Below are positions 1-9,448 of a stretch of 64,000 nucleotides of DNA, one piece after another. The stretch is from DATGPD01 sp041398565. GTDB lineage: Bacteria > Planctomycetota > UBA1135 > UBA2386. Below the pieces are notes generated by a model, which made no database searches, was not told where the DNA came from, and saw only the letters and a program-made list of their open reading frames with translations. Each line of letters begins with the position of its first letter. Within the stretch, counting starts at the first letter, position 1. The position numbers and the translations under genes are program-made. The stretch is from positions 868,001 to 932,000 of the forward strand of contig JAWKUN010000003.1 of the NCBI GenBank assembly GCA_041398565.1, in the 5' to 3' direction.

Positions 1-1582
1 CGCCCAGCTTCACGCCCTCTGCTTGCAGCTCGCCGATCAATCGCTGGATGGCACGTCCCTCGCGCTGGCGGCGTTCGTGCGCCTTGCCGGCGAGCGCGTC
101 GGCTTCGAGCAACAAGAGCTCGACGCGGGCGGGGGTGCTACCGCCGCGCACCGGCACCACCGCTTCGTAGCCGAGCTGATAGGGCACGTCTTCGGTCAGG
201 GTGTGCCGGCACGTCTCGTTGACGAAGTGGAGGATCTGTGGCCGGCTGCGGAAGTTGGCCGACAGCGCCAGGCGGCGTCCGCTGGCCACGTGCTCCACCG
301 CACGGAAGTAGGCGCCGACGTCGGCACGCCGGAAGCGGTACACGCTCTGCTTGGCGTCACCGACGATGAACAGGCAGGGCCGCAGCGCCAGCGCGCAGGG
401 GTCGCGGGCGGCACCGCCGGGGTCGCGCGCCGGGTCGCTCGCCAGCAGGAAGAGGACGTCGTACTGCAGCGGGTCGGTGTCCTGGAACTCGTCGACCAGG
501 ATGGTCTGGAAGCGCTGCGCCAGCTTCTTGCGCACGGCGCCGCGGTCGAGCAGCACGCGCCGCACCAGCAGCAGGAGGTCGTCGAACGACAGCTCGCCGG
601 CGCGCGCGCGCGCCTGGCGCTGCGCGTGCAAGAACGGCAACAGGAAGGCGTGCGCCAGCGCGATCGACTCTTCGTCGGCGTCGAGCAGGCCCAGCACGTA
701 TTTGCGGTGGGCGTCGAGACCTTCGGTGGCGGCGGCGTCGCGCTGCTCGCCGAGCTCGCGCTTGCCCGCCTTCGGCGTGTTCTTGGCGAGCACGTCGGGC
801 CGGCCCGCAGCGGCCTCGCCGCGGCGCAGGGCCGCGTACGCGGACAGCACCGCGTCGGCGCAGTCGCGCCACGCCGGCCGTGCGCCGGCGTGCGCGTCGA
901 CCAGGGCGCGCAGGTCGGCCTCGCGTGCCGGCAGGTCGTGCGGCTGGAACGGCCGCCGGAGCTCGTCCCAGGCCTCCTCGGGCATGTTCAGCAGCGCGAA
1001 GGCCAGCTCGCGCAGCTCGGCCGCGTCGAAGCGTTCGAGCGCCTCGGCGTGTTCGCCTTCGGTGGCGGGGCCGAGGAACTCGAAGAAGTCGCGGTCGAAG
1101 CGCGCGCGCACGCTCTCGTCGCTGCCGACCTGCACGACCGCCGGCAGGTCGAGCGCAGCGGCGTGCTCCTGCAGCAGGCGCAGGCAGAAGCCGTGGAACG
1201 TCGACAGCACCAGCCGATCGACGTCGCCGAGCACGTCGCCGGCTCGCCGCACGTGCTCGGGTCCGATGCCGAGCGCCGCCAGGACGAACGCGTCGGCGGC
1301 GTCGACGGACTCGCCGGCGACGAAGGCCGGGACGGCGGACAGCATGCGCACGAGCCGCTCGCGCATCTCGGCGGCGGCGTTCTCGGTGAAGGTGACGGCC
1401 AGGACGCAGTCGGGGTCGATGTGCTGGGTGAGCAGCGCCGCCAGCAGGCGTCCGACCAGGAGCGACGTCTTGCCGGTGCCGGCGCCGGCGGTGACGACCA
1501 GGTTGTGGCCGAAGTCGGTGAGCGCGGCCCGGCGCGCGGCATGGTCGGGCAGGTCCACGGTCCGCCGCGCGTCAGGAACCAT
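1..1582 (-). CDS. AddA/RecB-like UvrD-family helicase, partial
   Basis: This is the N-terminal ~527 residues of an ATP-dependent helicase that unwinds DNA ends for recombinational repair; the rest lies beyond the left edge. Translating the minus strand from the ATG at 1582 gives a Walker A motif (GAGTGKTS, near residue 35), a Walker B motif (VDEFQDTD, near residue 365) and the helicase motif GDAKQSVYRFRRAD. These order and spacings are those of superfamily 1 UvrD/AddA/RecB helicases. The start lies inside the last codons of the upstream AddB-like gene (11-nt overlap), so the two are probably co-translated subunits of one helicase-nuclease. A C-terminal nuclease domain, which would confirm AddA, is not in the window. 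Confident for the family, less so for AddA over another RecB-like protein. Confidence 0.88.
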   Translation of the reverse strand, partial: MVPDARRTVDLPDHAARRAALTDFGHNLVVTAGAGTGKTSLLVGRLLAALLTQHIDPDCVLAVTFTENAAAEMRERLVRMLSAVPAFVAGESVDAADAFVLAALGIGPEHVRRAGDVLGDVDRLVLSTFHGFCLRLLQEHAAALDLPAVVQVGSDESVRARFDRDFFEFLGPATEGEHAEALERFDAAELRELAFALLNMPEEAWDELRRPFQPHDLPAREADLRALVDAHAGARPAWRDCADAVLSAYAALRRGEAAAGRPDVLAKNTPKAGKRELGEQRDAAATEGLDAHRKYVLGLLDADEESIALAHAFLLPFLHAQRQARARAGELSFDDLLLLVRRVLLDRGAVRKKLAQRFQTILVDEFQDTDPLQYDVLFLLASDPARDPGGAARDPCALALRPCLFIVGDAKQSVYRFRRADVGAYFRAVEHVASGRRLALSANFRSRPQILHFVNETCRHTLTEDVPYQLGYEAVVPVRGGSTPARVELLLLEADALAGKAHERRQREGRAIQRLIGELQAEGVKLG

Positions 1583-4457
1583 CGTCACCTCCGAGAACCG
1601 GCTGGTAGGTCGACTTGCTGCGCAGGCGCAGGTAGCGCTGCACGGTCGGTCGGTCGGCGTTGTAGACGCGTTCGCGGCTGGGTGGATGCAGCCGCCGGCA
1701 GGCGGCGCGGAACTCGCAGAAGCGGCACACGCGCGCGGCGTCCATGCCCGGCACGAAGGTCCCGGACGCGCGCACGTCGGCCAGGACCTGCAGCGTCTCG
1801 CGCAACGCGTCGGTGAACTTGCCGCCGAGGAAGTCCTGGGCGTAGCGCCACCTCAGCCAGAACTCGTCGTCACCGGCGAGCCCGGGGTGCACGGCGCGCA
1901 CGCCCAGGTCGTGCACGTGCCCGCCGAGCGTTTGCGTTGCCATCGCGGCGTACGCCGGCATCTGCAGGTGGCGTCCCTTGAGGATCTCGGTGGTGGAGAG
2001 GACCTGGCGCGGGCGGGCGCCGGTCTTGTAGTCGATGATGCGCAGGCTGCCGTCGGCCAGGCGGTCGACGCGGTCGGCACGCCCGCGTACCGACAGGCTG
2101 CGACCGTCGCCCAGGTCGAGCTCTCCCTCGAGCGGATGCTCTTGATGCAGCGGGGTGAGTCCGTGCGTCCGCAGCGCGCGCACGTCGTCGGCGAAGGTGC
2201 GCGCCACGGCGTCCGTCCACTGGCGCACCAGGATGCGGTGCAGGCCGGGCAGGGTGTGGGCCAGCGGCGACGCGTCCGCCAGCATCGCGTCCAGGCGCGG
2301 CAACAGCTCGTGTGCCAGGGCCGCCTCGTCGACGACTTCGTCCGTCTGCGCGGCGCGTCCCAGCCGCGCGTGCAGCTGGGCCAGGAGATCGTGCACGTTG
2401 GCGCCGACCGCGGACGGCGCCAGCGCCAGCGCATCGGGTTCCGGCGGCAGCGGCTGCACGCGCAGCACGCGCTGGAACAGATACTGATGCGCGCACTTGG
2501 CGAGCTGCTCCAGGCTGCTCACCGACACGGCGCCGGCGCGCTCGCGATCGTCGTCGCTGCCGATGTCGCCGTCGAAGGCGAGGTCGCCCGCGAAGCGTTC
2601 GAGCGTGGCGACACGCTTGGTCGCCGCGGCGCCGCGCGCGCCGAGCAGCTTGCTCGCCGCCGCCGCCGAGCTGCCGATCAGGGCCACGTGGACCACGGCG
2701 GCATCGAGCGGAGCGAGCCCGCTCTGCACGCGGGCCAGGGCGCGCGCCTGCGGGTGCGCGCGTTCCACCGTCTCGTCGCAGCCGGCGAGCACCGGGGCCA
2801 GGGTCGATTCGAGCAGCGGCGAAGGACCGACTGGCCGGCCCTGCGTGTCGGTCTGCGACCGGCTGACGTGCAGCGCGCTGGTCGGTAGCGCGGCGAGCTG
2901 GACGAGGCGGCGCGTCTCGTCGGCACGCACCGTCGCGCGCGGCGACAGGCCCAGCGCCACGCGGTCGTGGTCGGACAGGAAGGTCGGCGGCGGCGTCGGC
3001 AGCGGCACTTGGTCGTCGGCCGCGCCGAGCAAGGTGAGGTGCCGCGCCGGGAAGGCCAGCGCGTCGCCGTACTCGACGACGTGGACGGCCTCGCCGCCGG
3101 ACGGGCCGACCGGCAAGCCGCGTCCCTGCAGCAGGTCGAGCGCATCGCCGACGAAGTCGTCGGCGGCGGCGTAGCGTAGCTCGGTCGAGAGTTCGGCGAG
3201 CGTGGCGGCGGCCTCGGCGTCGCGGCTGCCCGTCGCAGGCTCGTTCAGCTCGCCATCGAGCAAGTGGATCAGGGCGTCGACCTTCTCCTCGCCGGTGCGG
3301 GCGTCTTGTGCTGTTCGCACGCGGCCAGCGAGCCGTCGCACGCGCTCCGCTGCTGCGGGGGCCCGGTCGCTCAGGGCCGCGACGACGCGCTCGGGCAGGG
3401 CGCCTGCGCCGGACAGGCCGAGCGTCCGCGCCCGCACCTCGAGCGCGTGCTGCTCGGCGGGGGGCAGCGGCTCCTTCGCCAGCTCGCTGCCGGCCAGCGC
3501 CAGGTAGGCGCGGGCCGGGGCGCCGTCGAACAGGAGGCGCACGGCGTGTGCTGCCAGCGCGCCGCGCGGTTCGCGCGTGATCGGCGTTTCGGCGTGCGCC
3601 CGCAAGGGCATGCCCTCGGCGGCGAAGGCGACGGTCAGCGAGGGGACGTACGGTCCGAGCCGCGGTGCAGCCACCACCATGTCGCGCAGCGTGACCCCGG
3701 ACGCGAACGCCAGCGCGCAACGGTGCGCAGCGGCGCGCAGCTCGGCATCGAGCGTCGGGTGCGCCGAGCGGCTGCGGGCGGCGACGGGCACCTCTGCCGC
3801 GGGCGCGGTCACGATCTGGACGTCGCTGCACGCGGCCAGGTGATCCAGCACGCCCAGCACGTCGCGCGCGTCGTGGTCGCCGACCTTGGCCACGAAGAGC
3901 GGTTGCCGCGGACGCCGGCCGGCCGCCAGCAGCGAACGCAGGCGCGCGATGCGCTTGCCGCGGCTCTCGCGCGCGTGCGCGGCCAGGGCGGCAGCGAAGG
4001 CCCGGGCGATCGCGAGCGTCTCGCGCCCCCAGTTCGAGAGAGAGGGCGCGGCCGCACCCGGCTCCGGCGCTCCCCCGCGCATCCACTCGCGGCACGTGGC
4101 GAGCAGCGCGCCCAGGCTGGCGCGGTGGCGCAGGGCGTAGGGCGCCGCTTCGCCGCGCTGGCCGCGCAGCACTTCGCACAGGATCGCGCGTTCGGCCAGG
4201 GGGGGCAGCACGTCGTCGCCGGCGGGTTCGCCGAGCAACCAGGACAGCTCGCGCGCCAACGCCACCGGGGTGAGGAAGCGCACGCCGAGCATGCCGCCGC
4301 GTTCTGCAACCACCGAGTCGCGCAGCGCGGTCGCCGCCTCCGCCGACGAGGCGAGGACGAAGGCGCGGCCGTGCCGCCCCGAACCCTCCGGCAGATGGGC
4401 GCACAGCCACCGCACGTGAGGGTGCATCGCCGTGGCAACCGCCTTGGCCCGTCGCAT
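1572..4457 (-). CDS. AddB-like PD-(D/E)XK exonuclease subunit
   Basis: Probable AddB-type partner of the helicase that follows it, processing double-strand ends for RecA loading. The C-terminal third carries a PD-(D/E)XK nuclease core (GRADRVD then IIDYKTG, near residue 809). One cysteine lies near residue 656 (CAHQYLFQR) and three more near the C terminus as C-x2-C-x5-C (VCRFCEFRAAC, near residue 914). That four-cysteine clamp around the nuclease is the iron-sulfur signature of AddB. Length is 961 residues from the ATG at 4457, within the family range. The frame stays open to 4601, but that longer start would overlap the divergent gene beginning at 4553; another ATG at 4427 is also possible. 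I see no N-terminal Walker A motif, which some AddB proteins keep. Confidence 0.85.
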   Translation of the reverse strand: MRRAKAVATAMHPHVRWLCAHLPEGSGRHGRAFVLASSAEAATALRDSVVAERGGMLGVRFLTPVALARELSWLLGEPAGDDVLPPLAERAILCEVLRGQRGEAAPYALRHRASLGALLATCREWMRGGAPEPGAAAPSLSNWGRETLAIARAFAAALAAHARESRGKRIARLRSLLAAGRRPRQPLFVAKVGDHDARDVLGVLDHLAACSDVQIVTAPAAEVPVAARSRSAHPTLDAELRAAAHRCALAFASGVTLRDMVVAAPRLGPYVPSLTVAFAAEGMPLRAHAETPITREPRGALAAHAVRLLFDGAPARAYLALAGSELAKEPLPPAEQHALEVRARTLGLSGAGALPERVVAALSDRAPAAAERVRRLAGRVRTAQDARTGEEKVDALIHLLDGELNEPATGSRDAEAAATLAELSTELRYAAADDFVGDALDLLQGRGLPVGPSGGEAVHVVEYGDALAFPARHLTLLGAADDQVPLPTPPPTFLSDHDRVALGLSPRATVRADETRRLVQLAALPTSALHVSRSQTDTQGRPVGPSPLLESTLAPVLAGCDETVERAHPQARALARVQSGLAPLDAAVVHVALIGSSAAAASKLLGARGAAATKRVATLERFAGDLAFDGDIGSDDDRERAGAVSVSSLEQLAKCAHQYLFQRVLRVQPLPPEPDALALAPSAVGANVHDLLAQLHARLGRAAQTDEVVDEAALAHELLPRLDAMLADASPLAHTLPGLHRILVRQWTDAVARTFADDVRALRTHGLTPLHQEHPLEGELDLGDGRSLSVRGRADRVDRLADGSLRIIDYKTGARPRQVLSTTEILKGRHLQMPAYAAMATQTLGGHVHDLGVRAVHPGLAGDDEFWLRWRYAQDFLGGKFTDALRETLQVLADVRASGTFVPGMDAARVCRFCEFRAACRRLHPPSRERVYNADRPTVQRYLRLRSKSTYQPVLGGDDGS

Positions 4458-4552
4458 GCGCACAGTATGCGCGCCGGCACGCGGGTCCCGATCGACAAAG
4501 CTGGCGCGCACGCCGTGGCCGGCCGCGGGGGCGCCGGTAGCATGGATTCGCG

Positions 4553-6025
4553 ATGCGAGGACCGGTGCCGCCCACTCGAGCCAGCGCAGCACCGCTTCCA
4601 TCGAGCGCTCGGAACCGTGGCACGCGCACCGTGGCGGTGTGCTCGCTCGTCGCGCTGGCCTTGGTGTTGCGGGTCACGGGCCTCGGCGCGCATTCGCTCT
4701 GGTTCGACGAGTGCATGACCTGGCTCATCGCGCGCGCACCGCGGCCGCTCGAACTCGTGCAGCAGGAGCTGAACCCACCGTTCGCGTACCTGGTGTTCTG
4801 GTCGTGGATCCGGATCGCCGGCGACTCGGTGTCGGCCCTGCGCCTGTTGCCGGCGCTGGCGTCGTTCGCGGCAGTCCTCTTGGGGGCGCGTGCCGCCCAC
4901 GAACTCGCGGGACCGCGCGCCGGTCTCGTGGCGCTGCTGCTGCTCGGCACGAGCCCGCTGAGCGTGTGGTACGGACAGGAGGTGCGTTCCTACTGCTTCG
5001 TCGAGGTCGGGTCGGCGCTGCTCCTGCTGGCCTGGGCGCGGCGGCATGGAGGACGCCGGTCGTGGCCGTGGGCGGCAGCGGGCACCTTCGTGGCGGTCGG
5101 ATCGCACTACTTGGCTGTCCTCGTGCCGGCCCTGGTGCTCGGCGTGGCGTGGGGCCAGACCTGGTGGCGTCACCAGGGAGGAGGCATGCGCGTGCGGCTG
5201 GTGCGGGCGGCCGGCGATCCGTTCGTGCGCGGGGTCGCTCTCGGGCTGTTGTGCTGGCTGCCATGGTGGATCCTCGTCACGCGCGTGCAGCTGCGCACGC
5301 CTTGGGGACGAGGGTCGGTGCCCGACGCACGCGCCCTCGTCGAGCTGCCGTCACGCCTCTACTTCGTCGCCGGTTCCGCGCTCGCGCCGGCCGTCCGCGG
5401 TCTCGTCGGAGTGGGGGTCGTGGTCTGGAACCTCGGTCTCGCCGCCGCGGCGTGGCGCGCCGTGCGTCGGCCCGGCGTGCTGCGCGTGCTGATGCTGATC
5501 CCGGCCGGCGCGGTCCTCGCCAGCGTCGCGGTGTCGTGGTGTTGCGTGCCGGTCTTCGGCGTGCGCTACCTGCTGGCGGCCCATCTCTGGCTGGTGACGG
5601 CAGTCGCGGCGGCGGTGCGGGCGCGGGTCGCCGAGACGGCGACCGTGGTTCTCGTCGCGGCCGTCGGCGTGGCCAACGTGCTCGCGACGCGTGCGGCCGA
5701 CGTCAAGGAGGACTTCGCTGGCGCCGCCTCGGCCTTGACCGCGCGCTTCCAACCGGGTGACCGCATCGTGTGTCTGACCGGCGTGCTCGAAGCGTTCGAG
5801 CAAGCGCCGCTGCGCTACTACCTGCGTCACGCACCCGAGTTGCTCGCAGCCCTGACTCCGGCGTTGGACGTCCTTGCCTCACCGACCCCCGGCACCGTGC
5901 ACATCGTGTTGCGCGAGGCCCCCTATTCGTGGCCGCTCTGGCAGCGCCTGCTCGAGTGCGGCACCGTCGTGAGCGAAACACCGATGCACAACCGCGTGAA
6001 GTACGCGCAGCTCCGCCTGCCGTGA
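4553..6025 (+). CDS. Membrane glycosyltransferase, GT39-like
   Basis: Integral membrane protein of 490 residues with many hydrophobic segments. It probably transfers sugars from a polyprenyl-phosphate donor on the outer face of the cytoplasmic membrane. Near the N terminus a first membrane segment leads into HSLWFDECMTW, the loop with acidic residues typical of GT39/PMT-like and ArnT-like enzymes, followed by NPPFAYLVFW, which matches the usual proline-containing substrate loop. It is divergent from the addB-like gene and is followed by nth without operon overlap. The acceptor cannot be read from sequence. The ATG at 4553 leaves about 95 bp for two divergent promoters. Confidence 0.75.
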   Translation: MRGPVPPTRASAAPLPSSARNRGTRTVAVCSLVALALVLRVTGLGAHSLWFDECMTWLIARAPRPLELVQQELNPPFAYLVFWSWIRIAGDSVSALRLLPALASFAAVLLGARAAHELAGPRAGLVALLLLGTSPLSVWYGQEVRSYCFVEVGSALLLLAWARRHGGRRSWPWAAAGTFVAVGSHYLAVLVPALVLGVAWGQTWWRHQGGGMRVRLVRAAGDPFVRGVALGLLCWLPWWILVTRVQLRTPWGRGSVPDARALVELPSRLYFVAGSALAPAVRGLVGVGVVVWNLGLAAAAWRAVRRPGVLRVLMLIPAGAVLASVAVSWCCVPVFGVRYLLAAHLWLVTAVAAAVRARVAETATVVLVAAVGVANVLATRAADVKEDFAGAASALTARFQPGDRIVCLTGVLEAFEQAPLRYYLRHAPELLAALTPALDVLASPTPGTVHIVLREAPYSWPLWQRLLECGTVVSETPMHNRVKYAQLRLP

Positions 6026-6099
6026 ACCCCACGTTACGCCACCGTAACGATCCCCACACATTGGTGTCTGACTCCACTAGTGCGGGTACACGTGGGCGG

Positions 6100-6759
6100 G
6101 TGAACCGAGCCGAGAAGGTGCGGCGGATCCTGCGCATCCTCGACGAGCTGTATCCGGCGCCGCCGATCCCGCTCGCGCACGAGGATCCGTTCACGCTGCT
6201 GGTGGCGGTGGTGCTGTCGGCGCAGACGACGGATGCGCGGGTCAACGTGGTGACGCCCGGTCTGTTCGCCGAGGCGGCGACGCCCGCGGCCATGGCGGCG
6301 CTCGGGGCGCGACGCATCCTGCGCCACATCCGCACCTGCGGGCTGGCGCCGACCAAGGCCAAGAACATCGCCGCGCTGTCGCGCCTGCTGATCGAGCGCC
6401 ACGGCGGGCAGGTGCCCGCGGACCTCGACGCGTTGACCGCGTTGCCCGGCGTCGGACGCAAGACCGCCAGCGTGGTGCTGGCGCAGGCCTTCGGCATTCC
6501 GGCGTTCCCGGTCGACACCCACATCCACCGCCTGGCGCGACGTTTCGGTCTGTCGGACGGCAGCAGCGTGCTGCAGACGGAGCGGGACCTGCGCAAGGCC
6601 TTCCCCGAGGACACCTGGATCCGGGTTCACCTGCAGCTGATCCAGTTCGGTCGCGAGCACTGCCCGGCTTTGCGCCACGACCCGGTCGGTTGTCCGATCT
6701 GCGCGTGGGCCGTGACCACCTCGCAGCGTGGCGGACGTCGTCCACGTGGTCAGGCCTGA
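6100..6759 (+). CDS. nth: Endonuclease III
   Basis: DNA glycosylase/AP lyase of base-excision repair acting on oxidised pyrimidines. The helix-hairpin-helix LPGVGRKTASVV contains the catalytic lysine, and the catalytic aspartate is in VDTHIHRLARRFG. Length is about 219 residues from the GTG at 6100, as in the family (E. coli 211); a GTG at 6064 is an alternative. The C-terminal iron-sulfur loop is odd. Standard enzymes have C-x6-C-x2-C-x5-C, but here only three cysteines are present, as C-x9-C-x2-C (HCPALRHDPVGCPICAW), and none follows before the stop. The cluster may use another ligand or be absent. The family assignment rests on the catalytic motifs and is firm. Confidence 0.93.
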   Translation: MNRAEKVRRILRILDELYPAPPIPLAHEDPFTLLVAVVLSAQTTDARVNVVTPGLFAEAATPAAMAALGARRILRHIRTCGLAPTKAKNIAALSRLLIERHGGQVPADLDALTALPGVGRKTASVVLAQAFGIPAFPVDTHIHRLARRFGLSDGSSVLQTERDLRKAFPEDTWIRVHLQLIQFGREHCPALRHDPVGCPICAWAVTTSQRGGRRPRGQA

Positions 6760-6879
6760 CGCCATCGGCGGAGCCGCCCGGTGGTGCTCGCCGAGTTCGA
6801 GGTCACGCCGCGCTGAGCACTGCGGTGCGCCGGGAACCGGCGTATGGATCTCCGATCGACGGCTGCCGATAACGCTGCC

Positions 6880-8538
6880 ATGTGTTCGATCCTCGGCATC
6901 CTGGAGATCAAGTCCGACCCCGGTGAGGCCCGCGAGCTGGCGCTCAGGCTGTCGCGCCTGCAGCGCCACCGCGGCCCCGACTGGTCGGGGGTGTGGGCCA
7001 GCGCCGATGCCGTCTTGGCGCACGAACGGCTGTCGATCGTCGACGTCGAGAACGGGGCCCAGCCGCTGCGCAGCGAGGACGACTCCCTCGTGCTGGCGGT
7101 CAACGGCGAGATCTACAACCACAAGGCGCTGCGCGCGCGCCTGCGCCGACCCTACGCGTTCGCCACCCAGAGCGACTGCGAGATCATCCTGCCGCTCTAC
7201 CGCGAGCACGGACCGGCGTGCCTCGACATGCTGGAGGGGATGTTCGCCTTCGTCCTGTGGGACGCGGCGGCGCGCTCCTACCTGATCGCGCGCGACCACC
7301 TCGGCATCGTTCCGCTCTACACCGGCCGCGACGCCGCCGGCAACCTGTTGGTCGCCTCCGAGATGAAGGCGCTGGTGCCGCACTGCCGGACCGTGAGCGC
7401 CTTCCCGCCCGGCCACTACCAGACCGGTGCTGACCACGAGCCACAGCGCTACTGGGCGCGCGATTGGTTCGACTTCGCTGCCGCCGACCGGCCGGGGCGA
7501 CCGGCCGACATCCGCACCGCCCTCGAGGCTGCCGTGCACAGCCACCTGATGACCGACGTGCCCTACGGCGTGCTGCTCTCGGGCGGGCTCGATTCGTCCA
7601 TCATCGCTGCCACCGCGGCCCGCTTCGCCGACCGGCGCATCGAGGACGACGACCGCAGCGAGGCCTGGTGGCCGCGCCTGCACTCGTTCGCCATCGGCCT
7701 GCACGACGCTCCCGACCTGGCGGCGGCTCGGGAGATGGCGAACCACATCGGCACCGTGCACCACGAGTTCCACTTCACGCCGCAAGAAGGTCTCGACGCG
7801 TTGCGCGACGTCGTCTACCACACCGAGACCTACGACGTCACCACCGTCCGCGCCTCGACCCCGATGTTCCTCATGGCGCGCAGGATCCGCGCCATGGGCA
7901 TCAAGATGGTGCTGTCGGGCGAGGGCTCGGACGAGATCTTCGGCGGCTACCTCTACTTCCACAAGGCGCCGGACCCGCGCGCACTGCACGAGGAGACCGT
8001 GCGCAAGCTGCAGGCGCTGCACCTCTACGACAACCTGCGCGCCAACAAGTCGATGGCAGCTTGGGGCGTCGAGGCGCGCGTGCCGTTCCTCGACAAGACC
8101 TTCCTCGACACTGCCATGCGCATCGACCCGGCGAGCAAGATGGTGCGCGGCGGTCGGATCGAGAAGCAGATCCTGCGCGACGCGTTCGCCGACATCCTGC
8201 CGCCGCAGATTCTCGCGCGGCAGAAGGAGCAGTTCTCCGACGGCGTCGGCTACGGCTGGATCGACGCCCTCAAGGCCCACGCCGAGGCGAAGGTCTCCGA
8301 CCACGACCTCCAGCGCGCGCACGAGCGCTTTCCGCACAACGTGCCGCAGACCAAGGAGGCCTACCTCTACCGCGCGATCTTCGCCGAGCACTTTCCCGGC
8401 GACGACGCGGCGCGGACGGTGCCGGGTGGACCCTCGGTCGCGTGCTCCACCGCGGCGGCGATCGCCTGGGACGCGGCGTTCGCCAAGATGGCCGACCCGT
8501 CCGGCCGCGCGGTGAAGGTGCACCGGTCGGCACTCTGA
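6880..8538 (+). CDS. asnB: Asparagine synthetase B, glutamine-hydrolysing
   Basis: Makes asparagine from aspartate, ATP and glutamine in the cytosol. The start at 6880 is fixed by the chemistry: MCSILGI places the catalytic N-terminal cysteine at residue 2 after methionine removal. The glutaminase domain shows HRGPDWSG, NGEIYNH and a substrate aspartate in SDCEII. The synthetase domain has the ATP pyrophosphatase loop LLSGGLDSSI and the later GEGSDEIFGGY. The 552 residues match E. coli AsnB (554). It stands alone between nth and a convergent hydrolase gene, so it is probably monocistronic. Confidence 0.96.
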   Translation: MCSILGILEIKSDPGEARELALRLSRLQRHRGPDWSGVWASADAVLAHERLSIVDVENGAQPLRSEDDSLVLAVNGEIYNHKALRARLRRPYAFATQSDCEIILPLYREHGPACLDMLEGMFAFVLWDAAARSYLIARDHLGIVPLYTGRDAAGNLLVASEMKALVPHCRTVSAFPPGHYQTGADHEPQRYWARDWFDFAAADRPGRPADIRTALEAAVHSHLMTDVPYGVLLSGGLDSSIIAATAARFADRRIEDDDRSEAWWPRLHSFAIGLHDAPDLAAAREMANHIGTVHHEFHFTPQEGLDALRDVVYHTETYDVTTVRASTPMFLMARRIRAMGIKMVLSGEGSDEIFGGYLYFHKAPDPRALHEETVRKLQALHLYDNLRANKSMAAWGVEARVPFLDKTFLDTAMRIDPASKMVRGGRIEKQILRDAFADILPPQILARQKEQFSDGVGYGWIDALKAHAEAKVSDHDLQRAHERFPHNVPQTKEAYLYRAIFAEHFPGDDAARTVPGGPSVACSTAAAIAWDAAFAKMADPSGRAVKVHRSAL

Positions 8539-8577
8539 CCCCGAGGCTCGGACCGATCGGCCCGTCGCCGTCGCGTC

Positions 8578-9363
8578 TCACCCCGGTGGCGCAGACGGAC
8601 CACCCGTCCGATGCGCCGATGCCGCGACCCGCTGCCACAGGGCCGCGAGCCATTCGGGCCAGGCCAGCTCGGCGAGGGGCAGGACCAGGTGGCTGCACCC
8701 GGTCAGCACGCGCAGATCGGCGTCGGGCAGCAGCCCGAGCATCTCGCGCGCGCAAGCGAGCGACGGCACGACGCGGTCGCGGTCGGCGGCGAACAGCGCC
8801 ACGGGCTGCCGCACGCCATCGAGGTGCCGGCGTAGGTCGAGCTCGGCGACGAGGCGCAGGCGCGCGCGGTAGGCGGCGTCGAAGCGCGGTGGCCTCTGCG
8901 CCATCGTCGCGGTCAGCTCGGGTCGTTCCTGCGCGCCGAGCGCCCGCCGCGCCCCCACGCGCATGCGCAGCCAGCGCAGCGCGCCGGGCGGGCACAGCGC
9001 GCTGGCGGCGCGGGTCAGGGCCAGCTGCCCGCGGCGCGGGTAGCGCACGAAGCTGTTCACCAGCGCCAGCGCGACGACTCGCTGGGGCGCTGCCAGCGCG
9101 GCTCGCAGGGCGATGGCGCCGCCGAACGACTCGGCCAGCAGCAGGCTGGGGCCTGCCTCGACTGCCGCCAGCGCGTCGAGCGCTGTGTCGGTCAGGTGTG
9201 CGTAGCTGTCGGCGCCGCCGGGTCGGTAGTGCAGGCGGATGACGCGGAAGCGCGCGCGCAGCCGCGCGGCGCACGGCGTCATCAGCGCCCCGGTGCCGCC
9301 GATGCCCGGCAGGTAGACGACCGTCGGGCCGTGGCCGTCGTCGTCGAGGATGTCGGCACGCAC
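8578..9363 (-). CDS. Alpha/beta hydrolase
   Basis: Soluble alpha/beta-hydrolase-fold protein of 261 residues with a complete triad. The oxyanion region is YLPGIGGTG, the nucleophile elbow is LAESFGG (serine), the acid is in FAADRDRVVPS and the histidine is in TGCSHLVLP. Substrate cannot be deduced; short esterase, lipase or thioesterase-like activities are all possible. It is convergent with asnB and 85 bp downstream of the 2OG oxygenase gene on the same strand, so the two could share a transcript. No signal peptide is visible, which points to a cytosolic enzyme. Confidence 0.85.
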   Translation of the reverse strand: MRADILDDDGHGPTVVYLPGIGGTGALMTPCAARLRARFRVIRLHYRPGGADSYAHLTDTALDALAAVEAGPSLLLAESFGGAIALRAALAAPQRVVALALVNSFVRYPRRGQLALTRAASALCPPGALRWLRMRVGARRALGAQERPELTATMAQRPPRFDAAYRARLRLVAELDLRRHLDGVRQPVALFAADRDRVVPSLACAREMLGLLPDADLRVLTGCSHLVLPLAELAWPEWLAALWQRVAASAHRTGGPSAPPG

Positions 9364-9448
9364 GCGCCCTGGCTACCAGGTGCCGGGGCGGCGATCAACG
9401 GCCAGCGGGCTTCGCTTCTCGGCGGCGGACCGGCTTCGCAGCAGCTGC

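Noticed and set aside
23..1816. Long plus-strand open frame opposite the AddA-like gene
   Set aside because: Composition is arginine/alanine-rich with no motif, while the minus strand encodes clear helicase motifs. GC-rich DNA gives such shadow frames.
4458..4601. Longer start of the AddB-like gene
   Set aside because: It would overlap the divergent membrane transferase gene and adds a segment without similarity. The ATG at 4457 or 4427 is preferred.
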